This document shows positions 1 through 8,769 of a DNA stretch of 64,000 nucleotides, in pieces. The position numbers and the translations under genes were made by a program. The stretch's first letter is position 1. Every line of letters starts with the position of its first letter. Source of the stretch: an uncultured Eubacteriales bacterium (GTDB lineage Bacteria > Bacillota > Clostridia > Christensenellales > CAG-917). Where the stretch lies: assembly GCA_900548005.1 (NCBI GenBank), contig URIZ01000008.1, positions 6,513 to 70,512 on the forward strand, given 5' to 3'. The notes beneath the pieces were generated by a model, which was not told where the DNA came from, did no database searches, and saw only the letters and a program-made list of their open reading frames with translations.

Positions 1-2
1 TT

Positions 3-71
3 GAAGAAACCGACACATTGTCGGAGTCTGTACGTGGGGCAGGCGGATTCGGCTCCACCGGCAAAATTTGA
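3..71 (+). CDS. dut: dUTP diphosphatase, C-terminal fragment (gene runs in from the left)
   Basis: Only the last 22 residues lie in the window. They end with RGAGGFGSTGKI and a TGA stop. This matches conserved motif V of trimeric dUTPases (RGxGGFGSTG), the flexible C-terminal arm that closes over the active site and hydrolyses dUTP to dUMP. It is a short match, but the motif is very specific. Confidence 0.75.
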   Translation, partial: EETDTLSESVRGAGGFGSTGKI

Positions 72-91
72 CACGCCAAACGGCGCAGTTG

Positions 92-218
92 AAAAACGGC
101 AATATTGAGATGAAGAGCAAGGAAACACCCCTTGGACAGCAACCCTAATGTACAAATAGTACATGAGTTGTTGGACAAGGGGTGTTAACAAAGCTATTCG
201 CTCAATAGTGCCGTTTTT
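92..218 (-). repeat. Structured 3'-end repeat, copy 1 (after guaA)
   Basis: On the minus strand this reads as an outer stem (AAAAACGGCA pairing with TGCCGTTTTT), a conserved GCGAATAG block, an inner stem of AACACCCCTTG type, a small CATGTAC/GTACAT hairpin followed by TTAGGGTTG, and a CTTCATCT block. It overlaps the guaA stop codon by two bases and ends in a T-run in the direction of guaA transcription. It is the same family as the copies at 21962, 32932, 45038, 56546 and 63937. Confidence 0.8.
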
Positions 219-1740
219 ATTCCCATTCGATTGTGGCAGGTGGTTTCCCCGTCACATCATACACGACACGGCTGACGCCTTTGACTTCGTTGACGATTCT
301 AGATGAGATTTTGGTGAGAAGGTCGTAGGGGATGCGAGTGTATTCGGCAGTCATAAAGTCTGACGTTGTGACTGCACGCAAGGCGATGACGTAGCCGTAG
401 TTGCGGTAGTCGCCGATGACGCCGACTGACTTGGTGTCAGTGATGACGGCAAAGTATTGGTCGGTTTTTATTCCGCTTGCAAGGATCTCTGCGCGAAGGA
501 TTGCGTCTGCATCGCGGAGAATTTCAAGCTTGTCTTTGGTGATCTCGCCGATAGTTCTGATTGCAAGTCCCGGTCCGGGGAAGGGCTGACGGTTGACGAG
601 CGTGTCGGGCAGACCGAGTTTTTTGCCGATTATGCGCACTTCGTCTTTGAAAAGACCGCGCAAGGGTTCGACAAGACCGATAAACGGCATATCTTTTGGC
701 AGACCGCCGACGTTGTGGTGGCTCTTGATGTTTGCAGAGTTGTTTGCGCCCGATTCGATGACGTCGGGGTAGATCGTGCCTTGCGCAAGGAAGTCATAGC
801 CTTTGTGCGCGGTTGCAACGTCCGCAAACGTTTTGACAAATTCTGCGCCGATAATTTTGCGTTTTTGCTCGGGGTCGACAACGCCTTCGAGCATAGACAA
901 GAAATGTTCGCCCGCGTCAACCACTTCGAGAGTGAGCGGCATATCTTTGAATGCGTCCTTGATTTGCTCTGTTTCATACTTACGCATAAAGCCGTGATCG
1001 ACGTACACGCAGAGAAGTTGGTCTGGGATAGCCTTGCTTATGAGCGCGGCAACTACAGAGCTGTCCACGCCGCCCGAAAGTCCGAGCAACACGCGTTTGT
1101 CGCCCACTTGCTCGCGGATGGCTTTGATTTGAGTGTCGATGTAGTCGTCAAGGGAGTAGTCACGCTTTGCGCCGCACACGTTGATGACAAAGTTTTCAAG
1201 CACTTTTTCGCCGTGAGTGGAGCGTTCCACTTCGGGGTGGAATTGCACGCCGAACACTGTTTTGTCCGCATTTTCAAAAGCGGCGCAAGGGCAGTTGTCG
1301 GTGGTGGCGATCACCTTGAATCCGTCGGGGACTTTAGCAACGTAGTCGGTGTGGCTCATGAGCATATTTTCGTCTTTGTCAAGACCGTTGAAAATCACGC
1401 TGTCGCCGATATGCACGAGCGTTTGACCGTATTCGCGCACACTACCTTCCTTGACGATGCCGCCAAACCTGTGAGCAACGTATTGCATGCCGTAACAAAT
1501 GCCCAAAATCGGCGCGCCGAAGTCGAAAACGTAGTCTGCGCATTTTGGCGAATTGTCAAGATACACGCTGTTCGGGCCGCCGGTGAAGATGATGCCGATC
1601 GGGTTGATCTCTTTCAATCTCTGCTCGGAAATGTTTGCCGGTTCAACGACTGAAAACACGTGCATACGTCTGACGGTGCGCGCGATAAGCTCTTTGTATT
1701 GTCCGCCGAAATCGAGCACGAGAATGGTCTGATTTTTCAT
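217..1740 (-). CDS. guaA: GMP synthase (glutamine-hydrolysing)
   Basis: 507 residues, the usual full length. It converts XMP to GMP using ATP and ammonia from glutamine. The N-terminal class I glutamine amidotransferase domain (about 1-190) has the nucleophile Cys82 in GICYGMQ and the His168/Glu170 pair in FHPE. The ATP pyrophosphatase domain carries the PP-loop SGGVDS at 222-227. The C-terminal dimerisation domain follows and ends in IEWE, typical of GuaA. An AGGAGCG site lies just before the ATG. It shares the strand with pyrG, and its 3' end abuts repeat copy 1. Confidence 0.97.
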   Translation of the reverse strand: MKNQTILVLDFGGQYKELIARTVRRMHVFSVVEPANISEQRLKEINPIGIIFTGGPNSVYLDNSPKCADYVFDFGAPILGICYGMQYVAHRFGGIVKEGSVREYGQTLVHIGDSVIFNGLDKDENMLMSHTDYVAKVPDGFKVIATTDNCPCAAFENADKTVFGVQFHPEVERSTHGEKVLENFVINVCGAKRDYSLDDYIDTQIKAIREQVGDKRVLLGLSGGVDSSVVAALISKAIPDQLLCVYVDHGFMRKYETEQIKDAFKDMPLTLEVVDAGEHFLSMLEGVVDPEQKRKIIGAEFVKTFADVATAHKGYDFLAQGTIYPDVIESGANNSANIKSHHNVGGLPKDMPFIGLVEPLRGLFKDEVRIIGKKLGLPDTLVNRQPFPGPGLAIRTIGEITKDKLEILRDADAILRAEILASGIKTDQYFAVITDTKSVGVIGDYRNYGYVIALRAVTTSDFMTAEYTRIPYDLLTKISSRIVNEVKGVSRVVYDVTGKPPATIEWE

Positions 1741-1866
1741 AAACGCTCCTTGAAATATTGATTTGAAAAGAAAAACTCGCGTTTTTCGTAGTTACGCATA
1801 GATTATAAACGATTTTGCGCATTTAGAAAAGCGTTTTCAAGGTGCTTTTTGTCTTTTGCAAACCAA

Positions 1867-1896
1867 AAAAACGCGCACGCTTATGTGCGCACGCGT
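1867..1896 (-). terminator. Rho-independent terminator after pyrG
   Basis: On the minus strand a GCGCAC/GTGCGC hairpin with flanking complementary bases is followed by a run of six T. It lies about 30 bases beyond the pyrG stop and before guaA, so the two genes are probably separate units. Confidence 0.7.
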
Positions 1897-1925
1897 ATGA
1901 CGGACAATATGTATCGTTTTATAGC

Positions 1926-3518
1926 TTATCGAGCGTTGTTTAGAGCCGCTTTTACAAAGGCGGCAAAAATCGGGTTTGCGGCTTCGGGGCGAGATGTAAA
2001 TTCGGGGTGGAACTGCACGCCCACAAAGAAGGGATGATCTTCAACTTCCACCGTTTCGACTATACGTCCGTCGGGAGAAGTGCCGCTTATCACCAGCCCC
2101 GCTTTTTCAAGCGCGTCACGGTACTCGTTGTTGAACTCGTATCTGTGGCGATGTCTTTCTTCAATGAGGTTTTTGCCGTACGCCGCCTTGATTTTCGTGC
2201 CGTCTTTGACAAGGCAGGGGTATGAGCCAAGGCGCATAGTGCCGCCGATTTCCTTGCCTTTTTTGTCGGGCATGATGTCTATGACGGTGTGGGCGGTGTG
2301 CGCAAATTCTCCGCTTGTAGCGTCCTTGAACCCGACAACGTCACGCGCGTATTCTATGATGGTCACTTGCATGCCAAGGCATATCCCGAGATATGGCAGT
2401 TTGTGTGTGCGCGCGTATTGGCAAGCAACGATCATGCCTTCCACGCCGCGCTCTCCGAATCCGCCCGGGACGATGATGCCGTCAACGTCTTTGAGCTTTT
2501 TTGCCACGTTGTCGCTTGTGATCGTTTCGCTGTCAATCCATTTAAGCTCCACCGCAACGAGATTTCCGCCGCCTGCGTGCTTGATCGCTTCCACAAGCGA
2601 GATGTAGGAGTCGCGAAGTGACACGTATTTGCCGACGATGCCTATGCGCACTTTCGGAGTCTTGATTTTGAGCGTTGCAACCGTCTTTTTCCAAGTGGAC
2701 AAATCGCACTTGTTGTTGAGCGCAAGAGCCTTGCTTATCGCCTTGTACAGCCCGTTGCGATAGAGCATTGCGGGTGCGTCGTACAGGCATTTGACGGTGG
2801 TGCTGGGCACAACCGCGCTCTCGTCCACCGAGCAGAACAGAGATATTTTCTTGATGATTTCTTCGGGCGGTTGCTTGTCCGATCTTGTCACGACAACGTC
2901 GGGAAATATGCCGAATCGCTGCAATTCGCGCACGGAATGTTGCACGGGTTTGGACTTAAATTCGTCCGAGCAAGCCATATAAAGAAGCAAGCATACATGC
3001 ACGAAAGCGCAGTTTTCTCTGCCAACGTCAAGGGTGAATTGGCGCAACGCCTCAAGGTACGGTTGGCTCTCGATATCTCCCACCGTGCCGCCGATCTCGG
3101 TGATGAGAATGTCCGCGCCGCTTTCCTTTGCCGTGGCGAGAATATGCTCCTTTATCTCGTTGGTGACGTGGGGGACAATTTGCACGGTCTTGCCTTGATA
3201 CTCGCCGTTGCGCTCCTTGTTCAGCACCGATTGGAAGAGCCGTCCGCTTGTAAGTGACGAGCTTCTTGTCAGATTTTCGTTTATAAACCGCTCGTAGTGC
3301 CCAAGGTCGAGATCGGTCTCCGCGCCGTCGGATGTGACAAACACTTCGCCGTGTTGAGTGGGGTTGAGAGTGCCGGGATCGATGTTCATATACGGATCGA
3401 ATTTTTCGATATACACGCTGTATCCCGCGCTTTTCAGCAGTCTGCCAAGGGACGCCGCCACAATGCCTTTGCCAAGCCCCGACACGACTCCGCCCGTCAC
3501 AAAAATGTACTTGCTCAT
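1926..3518 (-). CDS. pyrG: CTP synthase
   Basis: 530 residues from the ATG at 3518. The frame stays open 63 codons further upstream, but the homologous start MSKYIFVTGG has an AGGAG site 8 bases before it, so the shorter start is chosen. The N-terminal synthetase domain (1-265) has the P-loop GGVVSGLGKG. The C-terminal class I amidotransferase domain has Cys380 in LGICLGMQ and a C-terminal FHPE. It makes CTP from UTP, ATP and glutamine. A long leader with its own promoter and a hairpin-T-run precedes it (see 3705 and 3840). Confidence 0.97.
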   Translation of the reverse strand: MSKYIFVTGGVVSGLGKGIVAASLGRLLKSAGYSVYIEKFDPYMNIDPGTLNPTQHGEVFVTSDGAETDLDLGHYERFINENLTRSSSLTSGRLFQSVLNKERNGEYQGKTVQIVPHVTNEIKEHILATAKESGADILITEIGGTVGDIESQPYLEALRQFTLDVGRENCAFVHVCLLLYMACSDEFKSKPVQHSVRELQRFGIFPDVVVTRSDKQPPEEIIKKISLFCSVDESAVVPSTTVKCLYDAPAMLYRNGLYKAISKALALNNKCDLSTWKKTVATLKIKTPKVRIGIVGKYVSLRDSYISLVEAIKHAGGGNLVAVELKWIDSETITSDNVAKKLKDVDGIIVPGGFGERGVEGMIVACQYARTHKLPYLGICLGMQVTIIEYARDVVGFKDATSGEFAHTAHTVIDIMPDKKGKEIGGTMRLGSYPCLVKDGTKIKAAYGKNLIEERHRHRYEFNNEYRDALEKAGLVISGTSPDGRIVETVEVEDHPFFVGVQFHPEFTSRPEAANPIFAAFVKAALNNAR

Positions 3519-3704
3519 AATTGTATTTCTCCTAAGTGAATTGCCTTTTGTGTGTTTTTTCTCGGCTTTTAGATGTTTGCCGCACGATTTGCAAAACGCA
3601 AGGCGAATGGCAACCAAACCGAGAATTTGCGTTTTATCTAGGTAAAAAGCCGATATTTTGCGGATTTTTGCCCTTTTCAAGCCGAATTTTTGCTCAAAAA
3701 AACG

Positions 3705-3760
3705 CAAAAAAGGCGTTTTTTTTTAGCAATCGCAACTGCCAAAAGAAAAAACGCCTTTTT
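3705..3760 (-). terminator. Terminator-like hairpin in the pyrG leader (possible attenuator)
   Basis: On the minus strand, AAAAAGGCGTTTTTT pairs with AAAAAACGCCTTTTT around a loop of about 25 bases and ends in T. It sits between the likely pyrG promoter (3840-3867) and the pyrG start, in the right place to act as an attenuator. It could instead be the terminator of the methylase genes on the same strand only if those were transcribed the other way, which they are not. Confidence 0.5.
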
Positions 3761-3839
3761 GTAGACACATTTTTATGTTGTTTGCATCCTTTGCGCCCGA
3801 CAACGCATCGCCGTCATCGACACAAAAAATACGTTTCAA

Positions 3840-3867
3840 ATGATACCACTTTTTCGCCGTATGTCAA
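3840..3867 (-). promoter_or_regulatory. Probable pyrG promoter
   Basis: On the minus strand, TTGACA (3867-3862) is followed after 16 bases by TATCAT (3845-3840). This gives a transcript leader of about 315 bases before pyrG. Seen by eye only. Confidence 0.5.
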
Positions 3868-3893
3868 TAATTTTGAAAAAACTTTTTTTGAAA

Positions 3894-4637
3894 TTATTTT
3901 TTAAAGACAAACAAATATTCATGAGCAAGCAAAAGGAAATTAAATTTTACGCTGTTTGTTTTCCAAAAGCCAGTGGCTTTGCAATTATGCTGCTCTTTTA
4001 TTATAATTTCTTTAGTTTTGAAGCCAGCTATCTCAAAAATACGCATGGTTTCAAATGCTAATGGTTGTACCATACCATTTTTGCGAGTATCCCCCATTAG
4101 TATGGCACAAAATTTACCCTTTTTGAGCGTGCGATAACACTCGTCCGCGACTTTGCCGATTTCAAATAAAAAATCTTTGATCGGCATAAGCGACATATCG
4201 CCGTCGATATCTTCGCTGTAATGAATAATATCCGCATAAGGCGGATGCGTACAGATAAGGTCTATCGAATTATCGGCAATCATAGAAATATTACGCGCAT
4301 CGCCTTGGATAATATTTATCGTCGGATTAAATTCACACTCGAAATTCAATTTGCTGTTTGTAATTTCAAGCGCGTTTGGGTTAATATCAACGCCGATAAA
4401 ATTTCTGTTTGTCAGTTTTGCTTCAACTGCAGTAGTGCCTCCACCAACAAATTGATCCAAAACTGTATCGCCTTCGTTTGAATAACGTAGAATTACGTTT
4501 CTTGGAATATACGGCGACCAATTTCCGCGATATTTCGCGTCGTGCGTTGCCCATTTGCCACGACTGGGGAATGCCCAAACGGTATTTGTTTCAAGTTCGA
4601 AATTTTCGGGCTGTAACGGTATATTTTTCTTTGCCAT
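3894..4637 (-). CDS. DNA methyltransferase (second methylase of the RM operon)
   Basis: 247 residues. A SAM-binding motif I (LDQFVGGGTTAVEA, 60-73) is followed by VGVDINPNAL-type motif II and then a catalytic THPPY motif (130-134). This is the order seen in short amino-methyltransferases often named TRM11-like in restriction-modification loci. The residue before PPY is His rather than Asp or Ser, so N6-adenine versus N4-cytosine cannot be called. It is the last gene of an operon with the nuclease (5 bp gap) and the Dam-type methylase, and probably protects the strand or base not covered by the first methylase. Confidence 0.8.
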   Translation of the reverse strand: MAKKNIPLQPENFELETNTVWAFPSRGKWATHDAKYRGNWSPYIPRNVILRYSNEGDTVLDQFVGGGTTAVEAKLTNRNFIGVDINPNALEITNSKLNFECEFNPTINIIQGDARNISMIADNSIDLICTHPPYADIIHYSEDIDGDMSLMPIKDFLFEIGKVADECYRTLKKGKFCAILMGDTRKNGMVQPLAFETMRIFEIAGFKTKEIIIKEQHNCKATGFWKTNSVKFNFLLLAHEYLFVFKK

Positions 4638-4642
4638 ATATG

Positions 4643-5182
4643 TTAGTCTTCAACGAGTTCCGGCGGAACAGGCAACCCCAATCTAGTCAATGGAATATAT
4701 TCAAAATAGTAATCACAACCGACAGAGTGGATATAATCCAACACATCTGCGTACTGTTCCTTTCTAAACCAATTATCCAACAAATAGATGTATTCAACAT
4801 CGATATTTGCAGCCGACATCAATTTTTTATATTGTTTTTTCTTAAAATCACATGTTTGCAATTTTTCATCGACTGAACCTGCAACTTCTTGATGTTTGCA
4901 TTCAATAATGAACAAAACGTTATTCAATAACACAAAAATGCTATCATCTGGCAACAAGCGTTTAGAAATATGCTTTGTCCAGTCAATTTCAAGATTTTTG
5001 AGAAATACCGAATAAAAACTATGTTTTTTATAAACTTCAGCCACTTTCTTGTCATCATAAAAAACTTCATGACAAACAACAGAATAATGTGGTTGTTGCG
5101 TGAGAAAAGTAGACAAATCGGTTTTGCCTTCAAAAACTAAGCCTGTTCGAGTATTCCCCCCGCCTTTACCGCTCTTTATCAT
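4643..5182 (-). CDS. Type II restriction endonuclease, PD-(D/E)XK type
   Basis: 179 residues. A PDD (78-80) is followed by beta-strand-like residues and ECK (94-96), giving the PD-x(n)-ExK catalytic core that binds Mg2+ and cuts DNA. The N-terminus carries GNTRTGLVFEGK, and a long charged helix follows the core. The gene is sandwiched between two methylases with gaps of 10 and 5 bp, the strongest evidence that it is the restriction enzyme. The recognition site cannot be read from the sequence; two different methylases suggest an asymmetric site or a DpnII-like arrangement. Confidence 0.75.
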   Translation of the reverse strand: MIKSGKGGGNTRTGLVFEGKTDLSTFLTQQPHYSVVCHEVFYDDKKVAEVYKKHSFYSVFLKNLEIDWTKHISKRLLPDDSIFVLLNNVLFIIECKHQEVAGSVDEKLQTCDFKKKQYKKLMSAANIDVEYIYLLDNWFRKEQYADVLDYIHSVGCDYYFEYIPLTRLGLPVPPELVED

Positions 5183-5192
5183 ATTTACCCTC

Positions 5193-6260
5193 CTAATTGC
5201 AAATAAGCAATTCGTTTATTTTTCCGCGTTTATCGCCTTTGCTGTTTATTGCTCGAGTTGCTTCAACACGATTTATTTTGTAATTTTTATATAAATCATC
5301 AAAGAAATTATCATCCTCGTTTACATTTTTCGGATCTGAATTACTTAAAACAATTTTTGCGCCCGAAAAATTGATTTCGTCGATAAACTTCGACAGTCTG
5401 ATTTGCTCGTTGTCGTCAAACGCATCGGTATTATATGCCGTAAAAGCCGACGTTTCCGAGATAGGACGATACGGCGGATCGAGATATACAAACGTATCTT
5501 TATCGATAAACGATTTTGACAATGAATAATCACCGCATACGATAGTGACGTTTTGCAATGCTTCGTGTATATTGCGCAAATTTTCATCGTCGCAAATAGT
5601 TGGACTCTTATATGCACCCATAGGAACGTTAAATTGTCCTTTTCTGTTTACGCGATAAAGCCCGTTAAAGCAAGTTTTATTCAAGAAAATAAACTGTGCC
5701 GCCTTTTCAGTTGCGGTTTCTTCGGTTAATGTACTTGAATTGAATCTTTCACGAACAGTATAGTAGAAATATTTTCTGCCGTTTTCATCCATAGGCAAAA
5801 ACAGCATTTGCATTTCATTTAGTTTTGCAATCAAATTATCCACGTCGTTTTTTACGGCTTGATATGCATTTATAAGTTCGGCATTTATATCACTGATATA
5901 CAATTCTTCAAAATCATATTTGGAAAGTATGCTGAAAAACAATGCGCCACCACCAACCATAGGTTCGGCATATTTTGTTAAAACCATTTCTTCTGCTGTT
6001 GGCAGCAGTTTTTCGATTTCGTCGACGAGTTGGCTTTTTCCGCCTACCCACTTAACAAAAGGTTTAAGTGTAACGGCCTTTGTTTTTTCGTAACGCACGG
6101 TTCTTTTATCAATCGGTTTTTCGGCATTCGACGGAATAATCCACATATTACCGACCATCATTGCACCGTTAATTCTGTTTTCGGACGCCAATACAGAAAC
6201 GCGCCTTTGCGAAATATTCCATTTTTCAGCGGCTTCTTTTGCTGATATAAAACTTAACAT
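5193..6260 (-). CDS. HTH-fused D12-class (Dam-type) DNA adenine methylase
   Basis: 355 residues. Residues 1-60 form a helix-turn-helix of the excisionase/MerR type (ISAKEAAEKWNISQRRV). Residues 65-355 are a D12 class N6-adenine methylase with KPFVKWVGGKSQL, EPMVGGGALFF (SAM binding) and the catalytic DPPY at 261-264. The HTH domain may let the enzyme repress its own promoter, delaying or tuning nuclease expression; that is inference. It is the first gene of the three-gene RM operon and has a GAGGTG ribosome site. The locus is visibly more AT-rich than guaA/pyrG, consistent with transfer. Confidence 0.88.
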   Translation of the reverse strand: MLSFISAKEAAEKWNISQRRVSVLASENRINGAMMVGNMWIIPSNAEKPIDKRTVRYEKTKAVTLKPFVKWVGGKSQLVDEIEKLLPTAEEMVLTKYAEPMVGGGALFFSILSKYDFEELYISDINAELINAYQAVKNDVDNLIAKLNEMQMLFLPMDENGRKYFYYTVRERFNSSTLTEETATEKAAQFIFLNKTCFNGLYRVNRKGQFNVPMGAYKSPTICDDENLRNIHEALQNVTIVCGDYSLSKSFIDKDTFVYLDPPYRPISETSAFTAYNTDAFDDNEQIRLSKFIDEINFSGAKIVLSNSDPKNVNEDDNFFDDLYKNYKINRVEATRAINSKGDKRGKINELLICN

Positions 6261-6360
6261 TTGTTCACCTCAAAACAGTATAACAATATTATATTCTAAA
6301 TCGCGAATAATAGCAAGGAAAATTATTTCAAATTATTTGATTGCATTAAGCAGGGTGTAA

Positions 6361-6395
6361 AAAAGAGATATCCGCTCATAGCGAGCGGATATCCC
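6361..6395 (-). terminator. Terminator of the 6436-7068 gene
   Basis: GATATCCGCT/AGCGGATATC hairpin with a four-base-plus loop, followed on the minus strand by CTCTTTTTTA. It lies about 40 bases past the stop of the hypothetical gene. Confidence 0.75.
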
Positions 6396-6435
6396 TTTCC
6401 TGTTTTTGCTTTTACGGATATATATCGTAAAAAAG

Positions 6436-7068
6436 TTATTTCACCAAATCGATGAGCGCGAGCGCGCGTTTCAAAGCAAGTTTGCTGTTGACTTTGAATT
6501 GGAAGGGCACTTCTTCGTACACTTTTTTGTGTCCGGTGTTGACGTGCGGAGTGCGGCCGTCGTTGAACTCGGGCGCATCGGGATCGAGCGGAAGGTTGAC
6601 GCGCAAAGACGTGCCGATGATGGTGATCTTTGCCACGATGTCGCCTTCGCGTCTATATGTGTCGCATTGTTTGCTTATGCGGCTCTTGATCTTGGGCGTG
6701 CCTTTCTTGGTTGCGGTGAGCGCGTCTTGCAAGATCGCGTAGCGTTCCTTGATGATATCGTCGGCAAGCGCGTATTTTTCGGCGAAAGTGAGGCTCTTGC
6801 GAGCGGCTTTTTTCGCCATAACTTTCTCATAGTCGAATTTTTTGCCGAGAGACGATTGGATCTCGGTTACGTCTTCTGTCTCTTCTTTGACGGGTGCAGG
6901 AGCGGGCTTCGGCTCGTTCATTTTCTCAAAAGCGGATGCGCAGGGCATAGCGACGCTCTTGTCGCAGAAGGCGCAAAAATCGTATGTGCCGCACATATCG
7001 CGGCCTTGAGCCACGCTGTCGTCCCATTTTTGTTTGTCAAGTTTTGCTTGCAATGCAAATTTGTCCAT
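6436..7068 (-). CDS. Conserved hypothetical protein with N-terminal Cys cluster
   Basis: 210 residues, soluble, no signal or membrane segment. The N-terminus has CGTYDFCAFCDKS and a further Cys, a possible metal site. A Pro/Ala/Glu linker (about 50-70) follows. The C-terminal half contains TFAEKYALADDIIKERY and later KSRISKQCDTYRREGDIVAK and GTSLRVNLPLDP. A domain of this general pattern occurs in many uncharacterised Clostridia proteins, but I know no function for it. It is monocistronic, diverging from rubrerythrin. Confidence 0.75.
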   Translation of the reverse strand: MDKFALQAKLDKQKWDDSVAQGRDMCGTYDFCAFCDKSVAMPCASAFEKMNEPKPAPAPVKEETEDVTEIQSSLGKKFDYEKVMAKKAARKSLTFAEKYALADDIIKERYAILQDALTATKKGTPKIKSRISKQCDTYRREGDIVAKITIIGTSLRVNLPLDPDAPEFNDGRTPHVNTGHKKVYEEVPFQFKVNSKLALKRALALIDLVK

Positions 7069-7339
7069 GGTGTTCTCCCAAATATGTTTTAGCTTTTCCT
7101 TGCGGGTTAAACCGCAATCTATTCAATTTAATTTTGTGTTCATTGTATATCAAAACGGTGATTTTGGCAAACATTTAATGTATATTTTTCGGCAATTTTT
7201 TATTTTTGCGCGCCAAATCAACTCAAATCGTGCGATTTTGCTTATCTAACTTGCCCGATTTTCCGCTCCGTTTTCAAAACTGCACATCTAAACACTTGCT
7301 ATTTTCTCACACGTTGCATGCGCGTAAAATTGCGCGATA

Positions 7340-7368
7340 TTGACAAAAATATGTTTTTGTGCTATATC
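7340..7368 (+). promoter_or_regulatory. Rubrerythrin promoter
   Basis: TTGACA (7340-7345), 17-base spacer, TATATC (7363-7368). It lies about 60 bases before the rubrerythrin start. The 7069-7339 stretch upstream is otherwise AT-rich non-coding sequence. Confidence 0.6.
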
Positions 7369-7431
7369 TTTATTTGTGCGACAGACATGTTTTGACGGCT
7401 GTCGAAAACGCCGTTTTGTAAGGAGAAAAAG

Positions 7432-7971
7432 ATGGACAACAAGTATAAAGGAACAAAGACCGAAAAGAATCTTCTCGAAGCGTTCGCAGGCGAATCGCAG
7501 GCAAGAAACAAATATACGTATTTCGCATCGAGAGCGAAAAAGGACGGATACGAGCAAATTTCCGCATTGTTTTTGAAGACTGCAGACAACGAAAAAGAAC
7601 ACGCAAAAATGTGGTTTAAGGAGCTCAACGGAATAGGCGACACCGCTCAGAATCTCGCGGCGGCGGCAGACGGAGAGAACTACGAGTGGACGGATATGTA
7701 CGAAGATTTCGCAAAGACCGCCGAAGAAGAAGGATTTGTTGAACTCGCAAAGAGATTCCGCATGGTCGCTGCAATAGAAAAGGCTCACGAAGAACGTTAT
7801 CGTGCGCTTCTTCGCAATGTCGAAGCACAGGAAGTCTTCAAAAAAAGCGAAGTCAAAGTTTGGGAATGTCGCAACTGCGGTCATATCGTCATCGGCACTG
7901 CCGCACCCGACGTTTGCCCCGTTTGTGCACATCCGCAAGCATATTTCGAAGTCCGTGAAGAAAACTATTGA
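7432..7971 (+). CDS. rbr: Rubrerythrin
   Basis: 179 residues, the common short length. A ferritin-like four-helix domain (1-135) carries the two di-iron half motifs (EAFAGESQARNKY and AAIEKAHEERY, plus NEKEHAKMW). A C-terminal rubredoxin-like domain (140-179) has CRNCGH and CPVC for one Fe. It reduces hydrogen peroxide to water in anaerobes. The start follows TAAGGAGAAAAAG. It is closely similar to the rubrerythrin part of the fusion at 15132-16274 inside the island, so the cell has at least two versions. Confidence 0.96.
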   Translation: MDNKYKGTKTEKNLLEAFAGESQARNKYTYFASRAKKDGYEQISALFLKTADNEKEHAKMWFKELNGIGDTAQNLAAAADGENYEWTDMYEDFAKTAEEEGFVELAKRFRMVAAIEKAHEERYRALLRNVEAQEVFKKSEVKVWECRNCGHIVIGTAAPDVCPVCAHPQAYFEVREENY

Positions 7972-7994
7972 TAGCAAGATTTTTAACTGCCTAT

Positions 7995-8022
7995 AAAAAG
8001 TCGGGAACAATCCCGACTTTTT
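7995..8022 (+). terminator. Terminator of rubrerythrin
   Basis: AAAAAGTCGGGA, loop ACAA, TCCCGACTTTTT: a 12-bp perfect stem with a T-run, 23 bases after the stop. Confidence 0.85.
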
Positions 8023-8040
8023 GTAGTTTTGGGCAACCTA

Positions 8041-8511
8041 TTAGGTTTCACTGCTTTCGTATTCGTTCAAAAGCCAGTATGCGTACCTGTTTGCCTCGAT
8101 TTCAAGGCTTTTATCCGTTCGGGTTTCGTCTTGGAGAAAATACCATTGAAAATAATGCGTCAACTTATGCAGTATTGTGAATTTAAGATAGCGTAAATCG
8201 GTGTTTGCCGCAGTGTATATGCAAGGATATTTTGCTCCTTTTCGCAATTCTTCGGGTGTGAAAAATATACCTTGACAGAAGCCTTTGCCGTTGTTTGAAC
8301 GAAATTTCGCCTGATCTTTCAAGAAAACAGTACATTTTATCGGAAAGTAGAATTTTTTTCTTATCCACATCAAGAAATTTTTGATTCTTAAAACGGACGA
8401 ATTGTTGATTTTATCGTCACAGACGATTCTCAAACCGCACTTGACATTGTCCTGTTTGTAGGTTTGTAAAAATTCTCGATCGATCCAAATAGAATCCTTG
8501 TTTTTGCTCAT
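8041..8511 (-). CDS. Hypothetical protein resembling a zincin-like peptidase with a degenerate HExxH
   Basis: 156 residues, no signal peptide. Residues 112-146 read ILHKLTHYFQWYF followed by LEIEANRYAYWLL. This has the layout of small HExxH metallopeptidase-like proteins (HELTHxxQW then ExEANxYA), but Lys116 (AAG) stands where the catalytic Glu should be. It may be inactive or a structural relative. The start ATG overlaps the stop of a possible 65-residue frame upstream. The family assignment is inferred from pattern only. Confidence 0.6.
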   Translation of the reverse strand: MSKNKDSIWIDREFLQTYKQDNVKCGLRIVCDDKINNSSVLRIKNFLMWIRKKFYFPIKCTVFLKDQAKFRSNNGKGFCQGIFFTPEELRKGAKYPCIYTAANTDLRYLKFTILHKLTHYFQWYFLQDETRTDKSLEIEANRYAYWLLNEYESSET

Positions 8512-8705
8512 ATATCGTTAACGTTAGTGCAATTTATCTTTTTTTTGATTGTATCATAAGAAATGACAAATCTGCAATATTTTTTATTAAAGCACGAGTT
8601 TACTGTAACTATTTCAACGTTTTTTTCGAGATATTTTCCAATCCGCTTGTCAAAATCAAACTTTTGAGTTACAATACCTATGCTACAAAGAAAACAACTC
8701 GACAA
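8508..8705 (-). CDS. Possible small protein, uncertain
   Basis: A 65-codon frame whose stop overlaps the start of the 8041-8511 gene (ATGA-type overlap), so the two could be translationally coupled. The residues around FDFDKRIGKYLEKNVEIVT look protein-like. I do not recognise it, and the start region has no clear ribosome site. It could be a remnant. Confidence 0.3.
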   Translation of the reverse strand: MSSCFLCSIGIVTQKFDFDKRIGKYLEKNVEIVTVNSCFNKKYCRFVISYDTIKKKINCTNVNDI

Positions 8706-8769
8706 AGCGCCCTCCGCGCCAAGTCGGGATCAGATAGATTTTGTGGCGGCGATACAACAAAAACAACAT

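Noticed and set aside
457..1653. A 398-codon frame opposite guaA
   Set aside because: It is the reverse frame of a clear guaA gene and is His/Val/Phe-rich with no domain.
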